From positions 1,650,872 through 1,714,871 of the forward strand of contig JAUIHT010000001.1 in the NCBI GenBank assembly GCA_030432235.1: 64,000 nucleotides of DNA, given 5' to 3'. Positions 44,874 to 52,783 of this stretch are shown here, piece after piece. Position 1 is the first letter of the stretch. Every line of letters starts with the position of its first letter. Origin of the DNA: Verrucomicrobiia bacterium. Lineage in GTDB: Bacteria > Verrucomicrobiota > Verrucomicrobiia > Opitutales > Cerasicoccaceae. A program made the position numbers and the translations under genes. Under the pieces are notes generated by a model. It was not told where the DNA came from and made no database searches. It saw only the letters and a program-made list of their open reading frames with translations.

Positions 44874-46451
44874 ATGGCGCGAAATTTCCAGCATATTGCC
44901 GTCGTGGCCGCATCCACACTGGGCTCGCGCGTGCTCGGATTGCTCAGGGACATTTTGACTCTGTCCTTGCTGGGGACGACACCGGCGGCAGCGGCCTTCC
45001 TTTTCGCATTTACTGTGCCCAACCTTTTCCGCCGTCTTTTGGGGGAAGGCGCACTGACTTCCGCGCTGGTACCGGTATTTTCTGAGACGCTCAGCCGGGA
45101 GGGCAAACCTGCGGCGTTGCGCTTCGCCAACCAGGCTCTGACACGCACGGCCATGGCCCTGGCGGTGTTGATTGGCCTCGGGCTGGTGGTCTACGGTATC
45201 GCCTACCTGCTGCTGGGGGCGGAGACCAGGCTGGGGCAGGACGCCCGCGAGCGCTGGCGATTGGGCTGTATCCTGGGGGTGGTTCTGCTGCCTTACATGG
45301 CGCTGATATGCCTGGCAGCGGCGCAGGGCGCGGTCCTGAATGTCCTGCAGCGTTTTGCCATCCACGCGCTTTCCTCGGTCTGGCTGAACATTGCGATGAT
45401 TGCCACCTTGCTCATCTCCGGGCCGCTATTAGGGCTGGGAGCGACATCTACGGCGTACCTTTTGGCCGCCGGGGTGCTGGTGGGTGGTTTGGCGCAACTG
45501 TTTGTCCCCAGCATGGCTCTACGCGGCGAAGGCTGGCGCTGGAAGTGGGATACCTCCGGTGACGAGCGCATCGGCGAACTGAGGCGACTCTTCCTGCCGG
45601 CGGTGGCGGGGGCGGCCATATTGCAGATAAACATCCTCGTCTCGCGCCTGCTTGGCTTCGGGCTCAGTGACGAGGCCCTGCCTGCGCTATACCTTGCCGC
45701 GCGTCTGGTGGAACTGCCGCTTGGGGTTTTCGCCATCGCGGTGGCCACGGTCTTGTTTCCCAGCCTGAGCCTGCATGCGGCTTCCGGAGATTCCCAGGGC
45801 ATGGCCAAGTCCTTCGGCCAAGGTTTGAGGGTTATCCTGGCGATTACCGTTCCGGCAGCGGTGGGGCTGGCGATGCTGGCCGGGCCTATCCTGCGTCTGC
45901 TTTTCGAGTGGGGTCGGTTTAACGCCACCGATGTCGCCGTAACGCGCCCGGTGCTGATCATCTTCGCGGTGGCTATGCCCAGTTACGCCGTTTCCACCCT
46001 GGCCACGCGTGGTTTTCACGCCATGAAGGACACGCGTACACCGGTGCGGGTCGCGGCCTGGTCGTTTTTCGCCAACCTTGGCGTCAGCCTCGCTCTGATA
46101 GTGCCGCTGGGCGTCATCGGCCTGGCGCTGGCCAACCTGATTTCGTCCGCGCTGCAGGCCGTCATGCTGATGCTCTGCCTGCGGCGTGATTCCGCCCGGG
46201 TGCTGACCGATCTACGCACACCGGAGTTTATCAAAGTAGTCTACTCCAGCCTGGGCCTGGGGTTGGTCTGTTGGCTGGGCCAACAGTTCATCTTTGGCTG
46301 GGCGGGCACCGGCAAGATTGCCGATATCATCGTGGTCTGCCTGCTCATTCCCGTGGGGGTGGTTGTCTATTTCATACTACTGTGGCTGAGCCGCTTCCAT
46401 GAGCGCCGTGAGGTGGTCGAATTCGCGGCCTCGATGCTGCGTCGCCGCTGA
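44874..46451 (+). CDS. murJ: lipid II flippase MurJ
   Basis: 525 residues, 14 predicted hydrophobic segments. STLGSRVLGLLRDILTL and FLFAFTVPNLFRRLLGEGALTSALVPVF at the N-terminus are the MurJ/MviN signatures, including the conserved Arg residues in TM1-TM2. It turns lipid II to the periplasmic leaflet. Not part of the polysaccharide locus, although of the same MOP superfamily as the Wzx-like protein at 10756. Starts 19 bases after the inverted repeat. Confidence 0.95.
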   Translation: MARNFQHIAVVAASTLGSRVLGLLRDILTLSLLGTTPAAAAFLFAFTVPNLFRRLLGEGALTSALVPVFSETLSREGKPAALRFANQALTRTAMALAVLIGLGLVVYGIAYLLLGAETRLGQDARERWRLGCILGVVLLPYMALICLAAAQGAVLNVLQRFAIHALSSVWLNIAMIATLLISGPLLGLGATSTAYLLAAGVLVGGLAQLFVPSMALRGEGWRWKWDTSGDERIGELRRLFLPAVAGAAILQINILVSRLLGFGLSDEALPALYLAARLVELPLGVFAIAVATVLFPSLSLHAASGDSQGMAKSFGQGLRVILAITVPAAVGLAMLAGPILRLLFEWGRFNATDVAVTRPVLIIFAVAMPSYAVSTLATRGFHAMKDTRTPVRVAAWSFFANLGVSLALIVPLGVIGLALANLISSALQAVMLMLCLRRDSARVLTDLRTPEFIKVVYSSLGLGLVCWLGQQFIFGWAGTGKIADIIVVCLLIPVGVVVYFILLWLSRFHERREVVEFAASMLRRR

Positions 46452-46491
46452 GGGCTTGCGCTAATCTGTTAATTCCACATCCCCCTAGAAC

Positions 46492-47529
46492 GTGACTTTT
46501 AACCTCGAAGGTATTTCCATAGCTGCGCTGGCCTATGCCGAGCCGCCCGATGTCGTCAGCTCGACAGACATCGAGGAGCGCCTCGCGCCGCTTTATGAGC
46601 GCCTGCGCCTGCCCGCCGGACGGCTGGAGCTGATGACCGGCATCCGCGAGCGGCGCTTCTGGCCCGCGGGTACGCTGCCGTCCGCTGCCGCTGCCAAGGC
46701 AGCTGAGAACGCTTTGGCAAAAATCGGTGAGGACCGCGCGGATATCGACCTGCTTATCCATTGCGGTGTTTGCCGGGACCGCCTTGAGCCAGCCACGGCC
46801 AGCAATGTTCACCGTCTGCTGGGACTGGATGGGCGCTGCCAGATTTTCGACCTCTCCAACGCCTGCCTGGGCATCCTCAACGGCATTGCGGTGGCAGCGG
46901 GCATGCTGCGCTCTGGTCAGGCAAAACGTGCGCTGGTGGTGTCCGGCGAAAATGGCCGCCCTCTGCTGGAGCGTACCTTGCGTACCTTGCTGGAGGAGGA
47001 CCTCAGCCGCAACGCCATCAAGCCTTACTTTGCGAACCTGACCATCGGCGGCGGCGCCATCGCTGCCGTCCTGACTGCCGGCGACGTGCCTGCCGGAGGC
47101 GTGCGCCTGGGCGCGGGCGCGGCTCTGACGGATTCCGCGGCCAACGAGCTTTGCCAGGGTGATTCCGCCGGGGATGAGTTGGCCATGCTGACCGACTCCG
47201 AGGCGCTGCTGGTTGCCGGGGTGGCGTTGGCGCAACGTAGCTGGGAGGCATTTCAGGAGGTCAGCGGCTGGAGTGTGGAGACGCCGCAACGTGTGCTAAC
47301 GCATCAGGTAGGCCGGCGTCACCAGCGTGCGCTGTTCGAGGCCTTGGGCATCCCACTGGAGAAGGACTTTTCCACCTTCGAGACCTGGGGCAATGTCGGT
47401 TCGGTGTCCCTCCCGCTGACGCTCACACGCGCCATCGAGGACGGCGCGCTGGGCAGTGGTGATCGCGTTGCGCTGCTGGGCATCGGCAGCGGACTGGTCT
47501 GCATGATGTTAGCCGGGGAAGTGGTGTAG
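46492..47529 (+). CDS. KAS III-like 3-oxoacyl-ACP synthase (OleA/FabH superfamily)
   Basis: 345 residues from GTG. Thiolase fold: Cys125 in SNACLGILNG, a His in VLTHQVGRRH and an Asn in WGNVGSVSLP complete the FabH-type triad. The N-terminal MTGIRERRFW and overall spacing resemble OleA-like and other non-FabH members that condense long acyl chains. Different from the KAS III at 34002-35096. No OleBCD genes adjoin it, so product unknown. Downstream 38 bp to the VKOR gene. Confidence 0.82.
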   Translation: MTFNLEGISIAALAYAEPPDVVSSTDIEERLAPLYERLRLPAGRLELMTGIRERRFWPAGTLPSAAAAKAAENALAKIGEDRADIDLLIHCGVCRDRLEPATASNVHRLLGLDGRCQIFDLSNACLGILNGIAVAAGMLRSGQAKRALVVSGENGRPLLERTLRTLLEEDLSRNAIKPYFANLTIGGGAIAAVLTAGDVPAGGVRLGAGAALTDSAANELCQGDSAGDELAMLTDSEALLVAGVALAQRSWEAFQEVSGWSVETPQRVLTHQVGRRHQRALFEALGIPLEKDFSTFETWGNVGSVSLPLTLTRAIEDGALGSGDRVALLGIGSGLVCMMLAGEVV

Positions 47530-47566
47530 CTTTGGGATTGGCAGTAGGCCCGTTTCCAATGACGCT

Positions 47567-48727
47567 GTGACTGTGTTCGCTGTATGGATTAGCCGGTTGT
47601 TGCTCGTAGGGGCGTTGCTTATCGATGCCTGGTTGGGCTGGCTGGCCCTGACTGAGGGGGCGCTGGCCGGTTGCGGCGGAGAAGAGGGATGCCGCTCGGT
47701 ATTGGCGACGCTTTGGGCGTACAGTTTCCACATCCCCGTGTCGTTGCTGGCACTGGTCACGCATGCGGCATTACTTGCGCTTACTTTCAGCAAACTGGAA
47801 AAGCCTGTGCAGCGGCTGCTCTTTGGCGCGTTAGGGTGGGGCATCCTGCTGGCCGCAGTCTGGTTCGTCGCTATCCAGGCAAAGGTTCTGGAGCAGTACT
47901 GCGTCTTCTGCATGACAGCTCATGGTTTGGGCGTGCTGGCCGTTGTCATCTTGCTTCGCGATGAACAGCGTAAGGCGTTTCTGGATTGGAGGTCACTCCT
48001 GCTGGGCTGCCTCGGGCTGGCGATTCTGATTGGGGGCCAGGTCCTTTTTATCAAAGAGCCCATCGATGTGCACACGGTGATCAACGAGGCTCCCGCGCCG
48101 GAGCTCGGCGACGAACTAGTCAACTTGCAAGGTGGCCTGAATGCGATCGACCCGGAGACCTTTCCGCATCTGGGTAATCCCACCGCTGGGCGTGTGCTGG
48201 CGTTGCTTTACGACTACACTTGTGGCCACTGCCGCGAAACGTACCAGAGCCTGTACCAATTCATGGAGGGGCATGCCGATGACGTTTGCCTGATTGTTCT
48301 GCCCATTCCCTCGGAGTCCGCCTGCAATCCCTATATCGCTCCGGACGTGCCGCAGCACGAGGACTCCTGCGAGTACGTGCGCCTGTCCATCGTTCTTTTC
48401 CTGACGGACCGCGCGCTCTTCCACGAGTTCAACGATGTCTTCCTGCTGAAAGGCAAAGCCGCGCCACCCTTTGCCGAAGCACGTGCCTGGGCCGAGGCAA
48501 AGCTCGTTGACGCGCCCCCGCTGCTGGACTTGATGTACGCCAATGAGGTCACCGGCGCCATGCAATTCAATCTCGATATCTTCGCGGCCAGTTCGGAGAT
48601 GTCGGGTCGTCTGGCCATGCCGAAGATTATCACCGAGGGCGTTGTCATTTCCGGCGCACCCTCGGAGCTGTCCACCTTCGAAAAGCACCTGGATCCCAAA
48701 ACCGGCAACTGGTGGACAGGGCAGTGA
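47567..48727 (+). CDS. vitamin K epoxide reductase-thioredoxin fusion (disulfide-generating)
   Basis: 386 residues from GTG. N-terminal VKOR domain of four to five membrane helices with loop cysteines Cys36 and Cys42 and the quinone-side Cys112-x2-Cys115 (YCVFC). A C-terminal periplasmic thioredoxin/DsbA-like domain has Cys219-Gly-His-Cys222. Such fusions reoxidise or act as the disulfide donor for secreted proteins, replacing DsbB/DsbA. DUF/VKOR-DsbA fusions are typical of several non-proteobacterial groups. Last host gene before the tRNA. Confidence 0.9.
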   Translation: MTVFAVWISRLLLVGALLIDAWLGWLALTEGALAGCGGEEGCRSVLATLWAYSFHIPVSLLALVTHAALLALTFSKLEKPVQRLLFGALGWGILLAAVWFVAIQAKVLEQYCVFCMTAHGLGVLAVVILLRDEQRKAFLDWRSLLLGCLGLAILIGGQVLFIKEPIDVHTVINEAPAPELGDELVNLQGGLNAIDPETFPHLGNPTAGRVLALLYDYTCGHCRETYQSLYQFMEGHADDVCLIVLPIPSESACNPYIAPDVPQHEDSCEYVRLSIVLFLTDRALFHEFNDVFLLKGKAAPPFAEARAWAEAKLVDAPPLLDLMYANEVTGAMQFNLDIFAASSEMSGRLAMPKIITEGVVISGAPSELSTFEKHLDPKTGNWWTGQ

Positions 48728-48794
48728 GTCTTCATTGCGGATTATTTGAAAGCTCGACTTTAGTCATCACCCTCCCATGCTTTCATCCCCATCC

Positions 48795-48870
48795 GGGGGA
48801 GTAGCTCAACGGATAGAGCAGCGGTTTTCTAAACCGTTGGTTCCGGGTTCGAGTCCCGGCTCCCCTGCCA
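48795..48870 (+). tRNA. tRNA-Arg (anticodon TCT), target of the provirus
   Basis: 76 bases with CCA encoded. Acceptor GGGGGAG pairs with CTCCCCT (one G-T pair), D stem GCTC/GAGC, anticodon stem GCGGT/ACCGT with loop TTTCTAA (anticodon TCT), T stem CCGGG/CCCGG with TTCGAGT loop. The 3' part from base 48826 onward is the left copy of the attachment repeat, so the element restored a complete tRNA on integration. Confidence 0.97.
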
Positions 48871-48926
48871 ATTTCCCCTCCGTTTGATATGGCCCGCAGT
48901 TCCCGATAAAAAGGGAGCTGCGGGCC
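48826..48926 (+). repeat. left attachment repeat (attL)
   Basis: 101-base direct repeat of 63711-63811 with no gap and 4 mismatches (97/101). The first 52 bases, covering the tRNA-Arg anticodon loop through the CCA and 7 bases beyond, are identical. It also covers the tRNA terminator. Offset between copies is 14,885 bases, which is the element length. Confidence 0.95.
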
Positions 48927-48936
48927 TTTCTATTTT
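48891..48936 (+). terminator. Rho-independent terminator after tRNA-Arg
   Basis: GGCCCGCAG and CTGCGGGCC form perfect 9-bp arms (48891-48899, 48918-48926), extended inside by CCC/GGG, followed by TTTCTATTTT. It is duplicated in the right attachment repeat (63776-63811). Confidence 0.9.
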
Positions 48937-48990
48937 CCGGTGGCCGCGTGTTCGCTCTGTTTGCCAAAAAAGCTCGTAATTCCCGCGAAT

Positions 48991-49010
48991 CGGTAAACAT
49001 TCGGTAAACG
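48991..49010 (+). repeat. left arm-type repeat, putative integrase binding site
   Basis: CGGTAAACATTCGGTAAACG: two copies of CGGTAAAC in tandem, 114 bases inside attL and overlapping the integrase start codon. A near-identical copy with one extra T is at 63652-63672, 39 bases inside attR, in the same orientation. Paired arm sites of this kind are used by tyrosine integrases. Confidence 0.65.
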
Positions 49011-50131
49011 TGACGAAGGGGAAAGTCTATCCGGTCAAGTACCGGAAATATCGCTATATGGTGAAGTTCGAAAGGAAGGGCTTCAAGCCGTATCGTCGTT
49101 ACTTCATCAAGAAAGCCGATGCAGACGCCGATTGCGAGGCCTTCAATGATAAGCTGCTTGCCGAGGGTAGGGAAGGGCAACACATAGGGCCAAGGGAAAG
49201 GCGGCTCTTTGCTGACATCGTGGCCGCGTGTGAAGAGGTAGCCATTTCGCCGGTCGACGTTCCCTTTCTGATACGGAAACTATCAGCTGAAAGTTTTCCG
49301 AAACGGAAAATCTCCATCGAGGTGCAAGAGTTCCTTGTTTCACTCGATAAGGCCGGGCGGGCCTACCGCACACAAAAGACGCTCAAGCTTCGCCTGAATG
49401 CCTTCCGCCGTCATTGTGGCAAGGTCTGCCTGGGCGAAGTGACAGAGGCCGATTGCCGCGAATTCATCTTCCGGCCCAACTCGCCACAGACGCAGACGAA
49501 TGACCGCCGCGCCCTGCATCAGTTCTTTGCCTGGGCCGTGAAGGGCGGCAGACTGGCCGCAAATCCCATTTCACGCATCGAGACGCCCTCGCGTGCCCGT
49601 GACGCCGCCCCGGCCATCCTACGGCCAGCAGAGGCCCGGATATGGTTCGCCCGAATGGAGTCAAAAAACAACGCTAGGATCTTAGCCCCCTATTTTGCAC
49701 TTTCCTTATTCGCCGGGCTCAGGCCTTCGGAAATAGCGGAATTGAGGCCGGAGGATTTGACCGCTTCCGGGATTCGAGTCACCGGGGGGAAAATGCGTGG
49801 CCGCAAACGTCGCATCGTGCCGCGCTTCCCCGTCCTCGATGCCTGGCTTGCCGCTTACCCGCCATCCTTCGACTGGCCCGCCGTGGACTCTACGGCCATG
49901 AAAAACGCCCGTGCGCTCTGCCCTCGACGTTGGGCGGTAGACCTCCCCCGGCATACGTGGATATCCGCCCGCCTGGCATTGACGAATGACGAAAACAAAA
50001 CGGCCAGGGAAGCAGGCAATTCCCCGGCCATGATATATGCCCACTACTTCGAGACTATGAGGCCCGAAAAGGCGGCGCTGTTTGACTCGATACGGCCTAT
50101 TCGTTCAGCAAAAGCACAGTATTGCCGTTGA
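49010..50131 (+). CDS. tyrosine-family site-specific integrase
   Basis: 373 residues from GTG at 49010. N-terminal Arm-binding-type segment rich in Arg/Lys/Tyr (MTKGKVYPVKYRKYRYMVKF), then core-binding and catalytic domains. Catalytic Arg238 (LFAGLRPSEIAEL), Arg314-His315 in a DLPRHT motif (the usual first His of HxxR is Asp), and nucleophile Tyr346 (AHY). The usual GHS box reads GNSP. It would catalyse integration into tRNA-Arg. The start codon is inside a putative arm site, suggesting self-regulation. Ends 35 bases past the stop of the convergent gene. Confidence 0.92.
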   Translation: MTKGKVYPVKYRKYRYMVKFERKGFKPYRRYFIKKADADADCEAFNDKLLAEGREGQHIGPRERRLFADIVAACEEVAISPVDVPFLIRKLSAESFPKRKISIEVQEFLVSLDKAGRAYRTQKTLKLRLNAFRRHCGKVCLGEVTEADCREFIFRPNSPQTQTNDRRALHQFFAWAVKGGRLAANPISRIETPSRARDAAPAILRPAEARIWFARMESKNNARILAPYFALSLFAGLRPSEIAELRPEDLTASGIRVTGGKMRGRKRRIVPRFPVLDAWLAAYPPSFDWPAVDSTAMKNARALCPRRWAVDLPRHTWISARLALTNDENKTAREAGNSPAMIYAHYFETMRPEKAALFDSIRPIRSAKAQYCR

Positions 50132-50573
50132 CGGCAAAAACATAAAGCCCGTCTTCGGTGGGGAGGAGATAGGCCCACCCGCCGTTTGATATGTAAACCC
50201 ACGGCCATGGGCCAAAGTATACCCAGTCATCTATATTGTCGCCAGGGGAAAAGGTTGACAGGCCGTCGCTTGGACTGTCCCCGGAGCCGAAGCTCACTTG
50301 CTGAAAGCTGTTATTGCTGCCGACTGTTTGGCCGATGCTGGCCCCGGCTTCATAATAGACCTCACAGTTGGAGCCGACCAGTTCAGAGAGGGTAGCGCCG
50401 GAATAAACATAGATGGTGCAATTCGAGCCGATGATACTTGCGGAGTTCCCCGCCTGAATAATGTAGCTGTTATTGGAGCCTGTTACACTTCCGGACACGG
50501 GCTGGCCGGATGGTGTGACGCCGTAGGCCGTAACAACGGCGAGGAATGAGAGGGCGATTGTGATTGCTTTCAT
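50097..50573 (-). CDS. secreted protein with verrucomicrobial Trp-rich C-terminal domain (prophage moron)
   Basis: 158 residues. N-terminal signal peptide (MKAITIALSFLAVVTAYG). A middle part has repeated Gly-Ser-Asn units (GSNN/GSNC near residues 33, 49, 67 and 86) with YxIQAGNSxSIIGSNCTIYV-like spacing, suggesting a small beta-helix or parallel strands. The C-terminus (YFGPWPWVYISNGGWAYLL) is the Trp/Tyr-rich short domain often seen at the end of verrucomicrobial surface proteins. Opposite to the integrase and tail-to-tail with it (35-bp overlap). Likely expressed in the lysogen, with an unknown surface role. Confidence 0.75.
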   Translation of the reverse strand: MKAITIALSFLAVVTAYGVTPSGQPVSGSVTGSNNSYIIQAGNSASIIGSNCTIYVYSGATLSELVGSNCEVYYEAGASIGQTVGSNNSFQQVSFGSGDSPSDGLSTFSPGDNIDDWVYFGPWPWVYISNGGWAYLLPTEDGLYVFAVNGNTVLLLNE

Positions 50574-50616
50574 GGACTATGATTTTTCGGTTAATCTGGA
50601 TGGAGAGTAAATGGAA

Positions 50617-50946
50617 TTATGACGCGGTTTTACGTTTGCCACGCTGGGGCTTGTCCTCGGCAACCTTCAGGCCGTAGCCCTGCATCAAGTCTCGAAAGGA
50701 TTCCGGGCTAGTAAGGTGCTGGATTTCTAAAAATCGGCGATACTCCATTTCGGGAACGAGTCGAAAGGGCGTAGGAAAAGCCCCGTGCGAGGCCTGGTAT
50801 TCTGACGCCGATTCAATTAGAAGCTCAATCAAGGCAGGCAGGGATAGTCGCGTTTCGTCAGTGATACGCTTGGCGGCCTTAAGGGTCTGTTTACTGAACG
50901 TAACCCCCCGCCGAATCTCCCTTTCGGATGCCTTTTCTTCGCTCAT
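50617..50946 (-). CDS. putative ribbon-helix-helix-like transcriptional repressor
   Basis: 109 residues, charged. GVTFSKQTLKAAKRITDETR followed by LSLPALIELLIESA looks like a ribbon-helix-helix or related short DNA-binding unit; the C-terminal half is not recognised. It is transcribed away from the early operon, with the two inverted repeats at 50953-51073 between them. This is the arrangement of a lysogeny repressor facing its regulated operon. DNA binding and the repressor role are inferred. Confidence 0.55.
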   Translation of the reverse strand: MSEEKASEREIRRGVTFSKQTLKAAKRITDETRLSLPALIELLIESASEYQASHGAFPTPFRLVPEMEYRRFLEIQHLTSPESFRDLMQGYGLKVAEDKPQRGKRKTAS

Positions 50947-50952
50947 GTAATA

Positions 50953-50976
50953 AAAAATGCACTTTTTCGCATTTTT
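50953..50976. promoter_or_regulatory. inverted repeat, candidate operator (repressor side)
   Basis: AAAAATGC and GCATTTTT (8-base arms) with an 8-base spacer, 7 bases upstream of the minus-strand repressor ATG. The position suits an autoregulatory operator. Only sequence symmetry supports it. Confidence 0.45.
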
Positions 50977-51024
50977 GTAAACATCTAATTTTCAACGACT
51001 TAGCGGCGCAACAAGTAACACAAG

Positions 51025-51073
51025 GTGCACAAAGTATGCTTTTCATGTTGACCGTGAAGCATATTTTGTGCAC
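51025..51073. promoter_or_regulatory. 49-bp inverted repeat, candidate operator between repressor and early operon
   Basis: Arms GTGCACAAAGTATGCTT (51025-51041) and the complement of GTGCACAAAATATGCTT (51057-51073): 16 of 17 bases pair, with a 15-base centre. A TTGACC element lies in the centre. It is 35 bases upstream of the first early gene's ATG, so a dimer or tetramer repressor could cover the early promoter. An origin of replication role cannot be excluded. Confidence 0.6.
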
Positions 51074-51108
51074 TCGATATGCCCATAACCCAAAACGGAA
51101 AGGGAACT

Positions 51109-51381
51109 ATGAAAATCAAACCTGTAAGCACGGCGGAGATTGAAGCCTTGAAAAACAATGAGCTTTATCCCGCTGAAATCCTATCCGGCGCGTTCGGATA
51201 TACCACCAACAAGGCCGTTCACCGTTATTACGATGAAGGCTATCTCACAGGAGCCGACTGTGTGGACACCAACCCCGGCAAGCGCGTAGTCGGCCAAAAG
51301 CGCGGCCTGCGCATCCGTGGCCGCGAAATCAAGCGAATCGCCCTGCGCGACGGCTTCAAAAAGAAGGGGCTGGCAGCATGA
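51109..51381 (+). CDS. small early DNA-binding-like protein
   Basis: 90 residues from the ATG at 51109, which has a good Shine-Dalgarno (GGAAAGGGA) 5 bases upstream; the ATG at 51079 has none. Basic C-terminus (REIKRIALRDGFKKK) and a central helix-turn-helix-like stretch (EILSGAFGYTTNKAVHRYYDEGY), which suggests a Cro/excisionase-type role. First gene of a tightly coupled early operon. Function unproven. Confidence 0.6.
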   Translation: MKIKPVSTAEIEALKNNELYPAEILSGAFGYTTNKAVHRYYDEGYLTGADCVDTNPGKRVVGQKRGLRIRGREIKRIALRDGFKKKGLAA

Positions 51382-51665
51382 AACTGCGAGTCGGAAATAT
51401 AAGCGGAAGGAATCAACGGACGCTCCTATTATACCCGGAAGGCGGCACAGAGTTCGAGTGGGTGGGCATGGTAACGGGAAAGCCGGGCATGACAGATGAA
51501 GAAGTCTGTAAGCTCGCGGACCTGCTCTCCGCCGCCCCGGAACTGCTGGAAGCCCTCAAAGAGCTTAAGCTCATGGAGCATTACAGCGACGACCATCCAC
51601 GAAAGGAACGTGCCCTTGACATCGCCAGATATGCCATTGCCAAGGCAGAGGGGAGGGAGGCATGA
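51378..51665 (+). CDS. small phage protein with AAPELLEAL/AxAKAEGR motif
   Basis: 95 residues, ATGA overlap with the previous gene. Carries LLSAAPELLEALKELKLME and ends in YAIAKAEGREA, a recurring phage-protein motif; the following gene has the same motif with an unrelated N-terminus. No known function. Likely a hypothetical early-region protein of the type often near replication genes. Confidence 0.75.
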   Translation: MKLRVGNISGRNQRTLLLYPEGGTEFEWVGMVTGKPGMTDEEVCKLADLLSAAPELLEALKELKLMEHYSDDHPRKERALDIARYAIAKAEGREA

Positions 51666-51991
51666 CCGCAGGCGACGAAATCCACCTACCACCCCTCCCT
51701 CAAGAGCCCTCACCGTCACCATGGCTAGCGGAGGTCAAAGGCTACGGGTGGATCATTAAATACAGTACCGCCAATCGCGCTGAAAGAAGCCGTCTTGCTA
51801 CGGTCCATCACTCATTAGGCCAGGGACATTCAAGAGCAAACGCACTGCTCATAGCCGCCGCCCCGGAAATGCTGGAGGCGCTAAGGGCTGCGAGAGAGCT
51901 TTTCGACTTAAGATGCACCGTCGAGGACGGGGCACCTGTGCGTGTTAAGATAGAATCCTCCATTGCCAAAGCAGAGGGGAGGGGAGAGTGA
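51662..51991 (+). CDS. small phage protein with AAPEMLEAL/AKAEGR motif
   Basis: 109 residues, ATGA overlap upstream. ALLIAAAPEMLEALRAARELF and the C-terminal SSIAKAEGRGE are shared with the neighbouring gene, while the N-terminal 60 residues differ, consistent with domain shuffling or duplication. Function unknown. Confidence 0.75.
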   Translation: MTAGDEIHLPPLPQEPSPSPWLAEVKGYGWIIKYSTANRAERSRLATVHHSLGQGHSRANALLIAAAPEMLEALRAARELFDLRCTVEDGAPVRVKIESSIAKAEGRGE

Positions 51992-52296
51992 GCCGCCCCG
52001 AGATATGGGAACTGGCCGAGGAAGCGGGGAAGATGCTTTCTCAAGTCCAATCGAAGGGCGAAGCATGGGTAAAGCGCGGCATCATTACTGAGGCCGAGCG
52101 CGTGCAGATGTTGGAACGTCGCCGTCACCTCGTGATTGTCGTGAAACACCTGGAGGATGCCTTCACGCAGCCCAATAAAAACCGCCGTCGTGTAGCCACG
52201 ATTCAGCTTGTTGAGGCCTGCACGCCTCTGCCCCCGGTTGGTCAACTCGAATTGCTCAGTGAATCCATTGAAGGGAGGCGGGTGGAGTATGTCTGA
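51988..52296 (+). CDS. hypothetical early protein
   Basis: 102 residues from GTG with GTGA overlap upstream. Mostly helical and charged (EEAGKMLSQVQSKGEAWVK, AERVQMLERRRHLVIVV). No recognised domain. Part of the uninterrupted coupled operon 51109-55522. Confidence 0.65.
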   Translation: MSRPEIWELAEEAGKMLSQVQSKGEAWVKRGIITEAERVQMLERRRHLVIVVKHLEDAFTQPNKNRRRVATIQLVEACTPLPPVGQLELLSESIEGRRVEYV

Positions 52297-52450
52297 GAAC
52301 GTACAGCCGGGCCGCAAGGTCGTCCTTCAAAAAGTAGACGGGAAATATGTCATTTTCGCGGTGCAAATCGTTCGCTTGGCCGAAGCCACTGAAAAGGGAA
52401 GGGCACTAGAGCTTTTCGACATGGCATGCGAGGAGGCCCGCCATGTTTGA
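52289..52450 (+). CDS. hypothetical small protein (53 residues)
   Basis: 53 residues from the ATG at 52289 (GTATG, stop of the previous gene overlaps). MSENVQPGRKVVLQKVDGKY then a helical, acidic C-terminus. The alternative start at 52208 reads through the preceding gene and is less likely. Function unknown. Confidence 0.65.
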   Translation: MSENVQPGRKVVLQKVDGKYVIFAVQIVRLAEATEKGRALELFDMACEEARHV

Positions 52451-52526
52451 TTTGTTCTTAATAGCCTGCGCGTTCGCGGTCGTCTACTTGGTTCTTGAGC
52501 GCATTTTCGGAGGGCGAGGCCAGTGA
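52443..52526 (+). CDS. 27-residue single-pass membrane peptide
   Basis: ATG at 52443, stop TGA at 52524-52526. Sequence MFDLFLIACAFAVVYLVLER then a short polar tail: one transmembrane helix. It overlaps the previous stop by 8 bases and the next gene's GTG by 4. The tight overlap on both sides supports translation. Function unknown; could be a holin-like or regulatory micropeptide. Confidence 0.6.
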   Translation: MFDLFLIACAFAVVYLVLERIFGGRGQ

Positions 52527-52783
52527 GCACGCAATCATTCAGCGTTCACACCCTGCCCTCATGGCCCGAGATTCAGTGTGTACTGAAAGAGCACGTTCGC
52601 CCGTATAAGGGGTGGCCTAGTCGTGACTCACGATACCGGGACAACAAGCTTTCCGACTTCGCAACGGGCATCGGAGTAGGGCCGGGTCAAGCCCATCGGC
52701 TGTTGTTTTCATCAAAAGCCCCCGCATGGGATACCGTCGTTAAAATCCTGCAATGGCTCGATGGCCGGGGGGCGTCGTTGTGA
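52523..52783 (+). CDS. HTH-like small DNA-binding protein
   Basis: 86 residues from GTG (GTGA overlap). The C-terminal half LSDFATGIGVGPGQAHRLLF resembles a Cro/C1-type helix-turn-helix with turn at GVGPGQ. Also ends in LDGRGASL. Probable transcriptional regulator or replication accessory. Confidence limited by short length. Confidence 0.6.
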   Translation: MSTQSFSVHTLPSWPEIQCVLKEHVRPYKGWPSRDSRYRDNKLSDFATGIGVGPGQAHRLLFSSKAPAWDTVVKILQWLDGRGASL

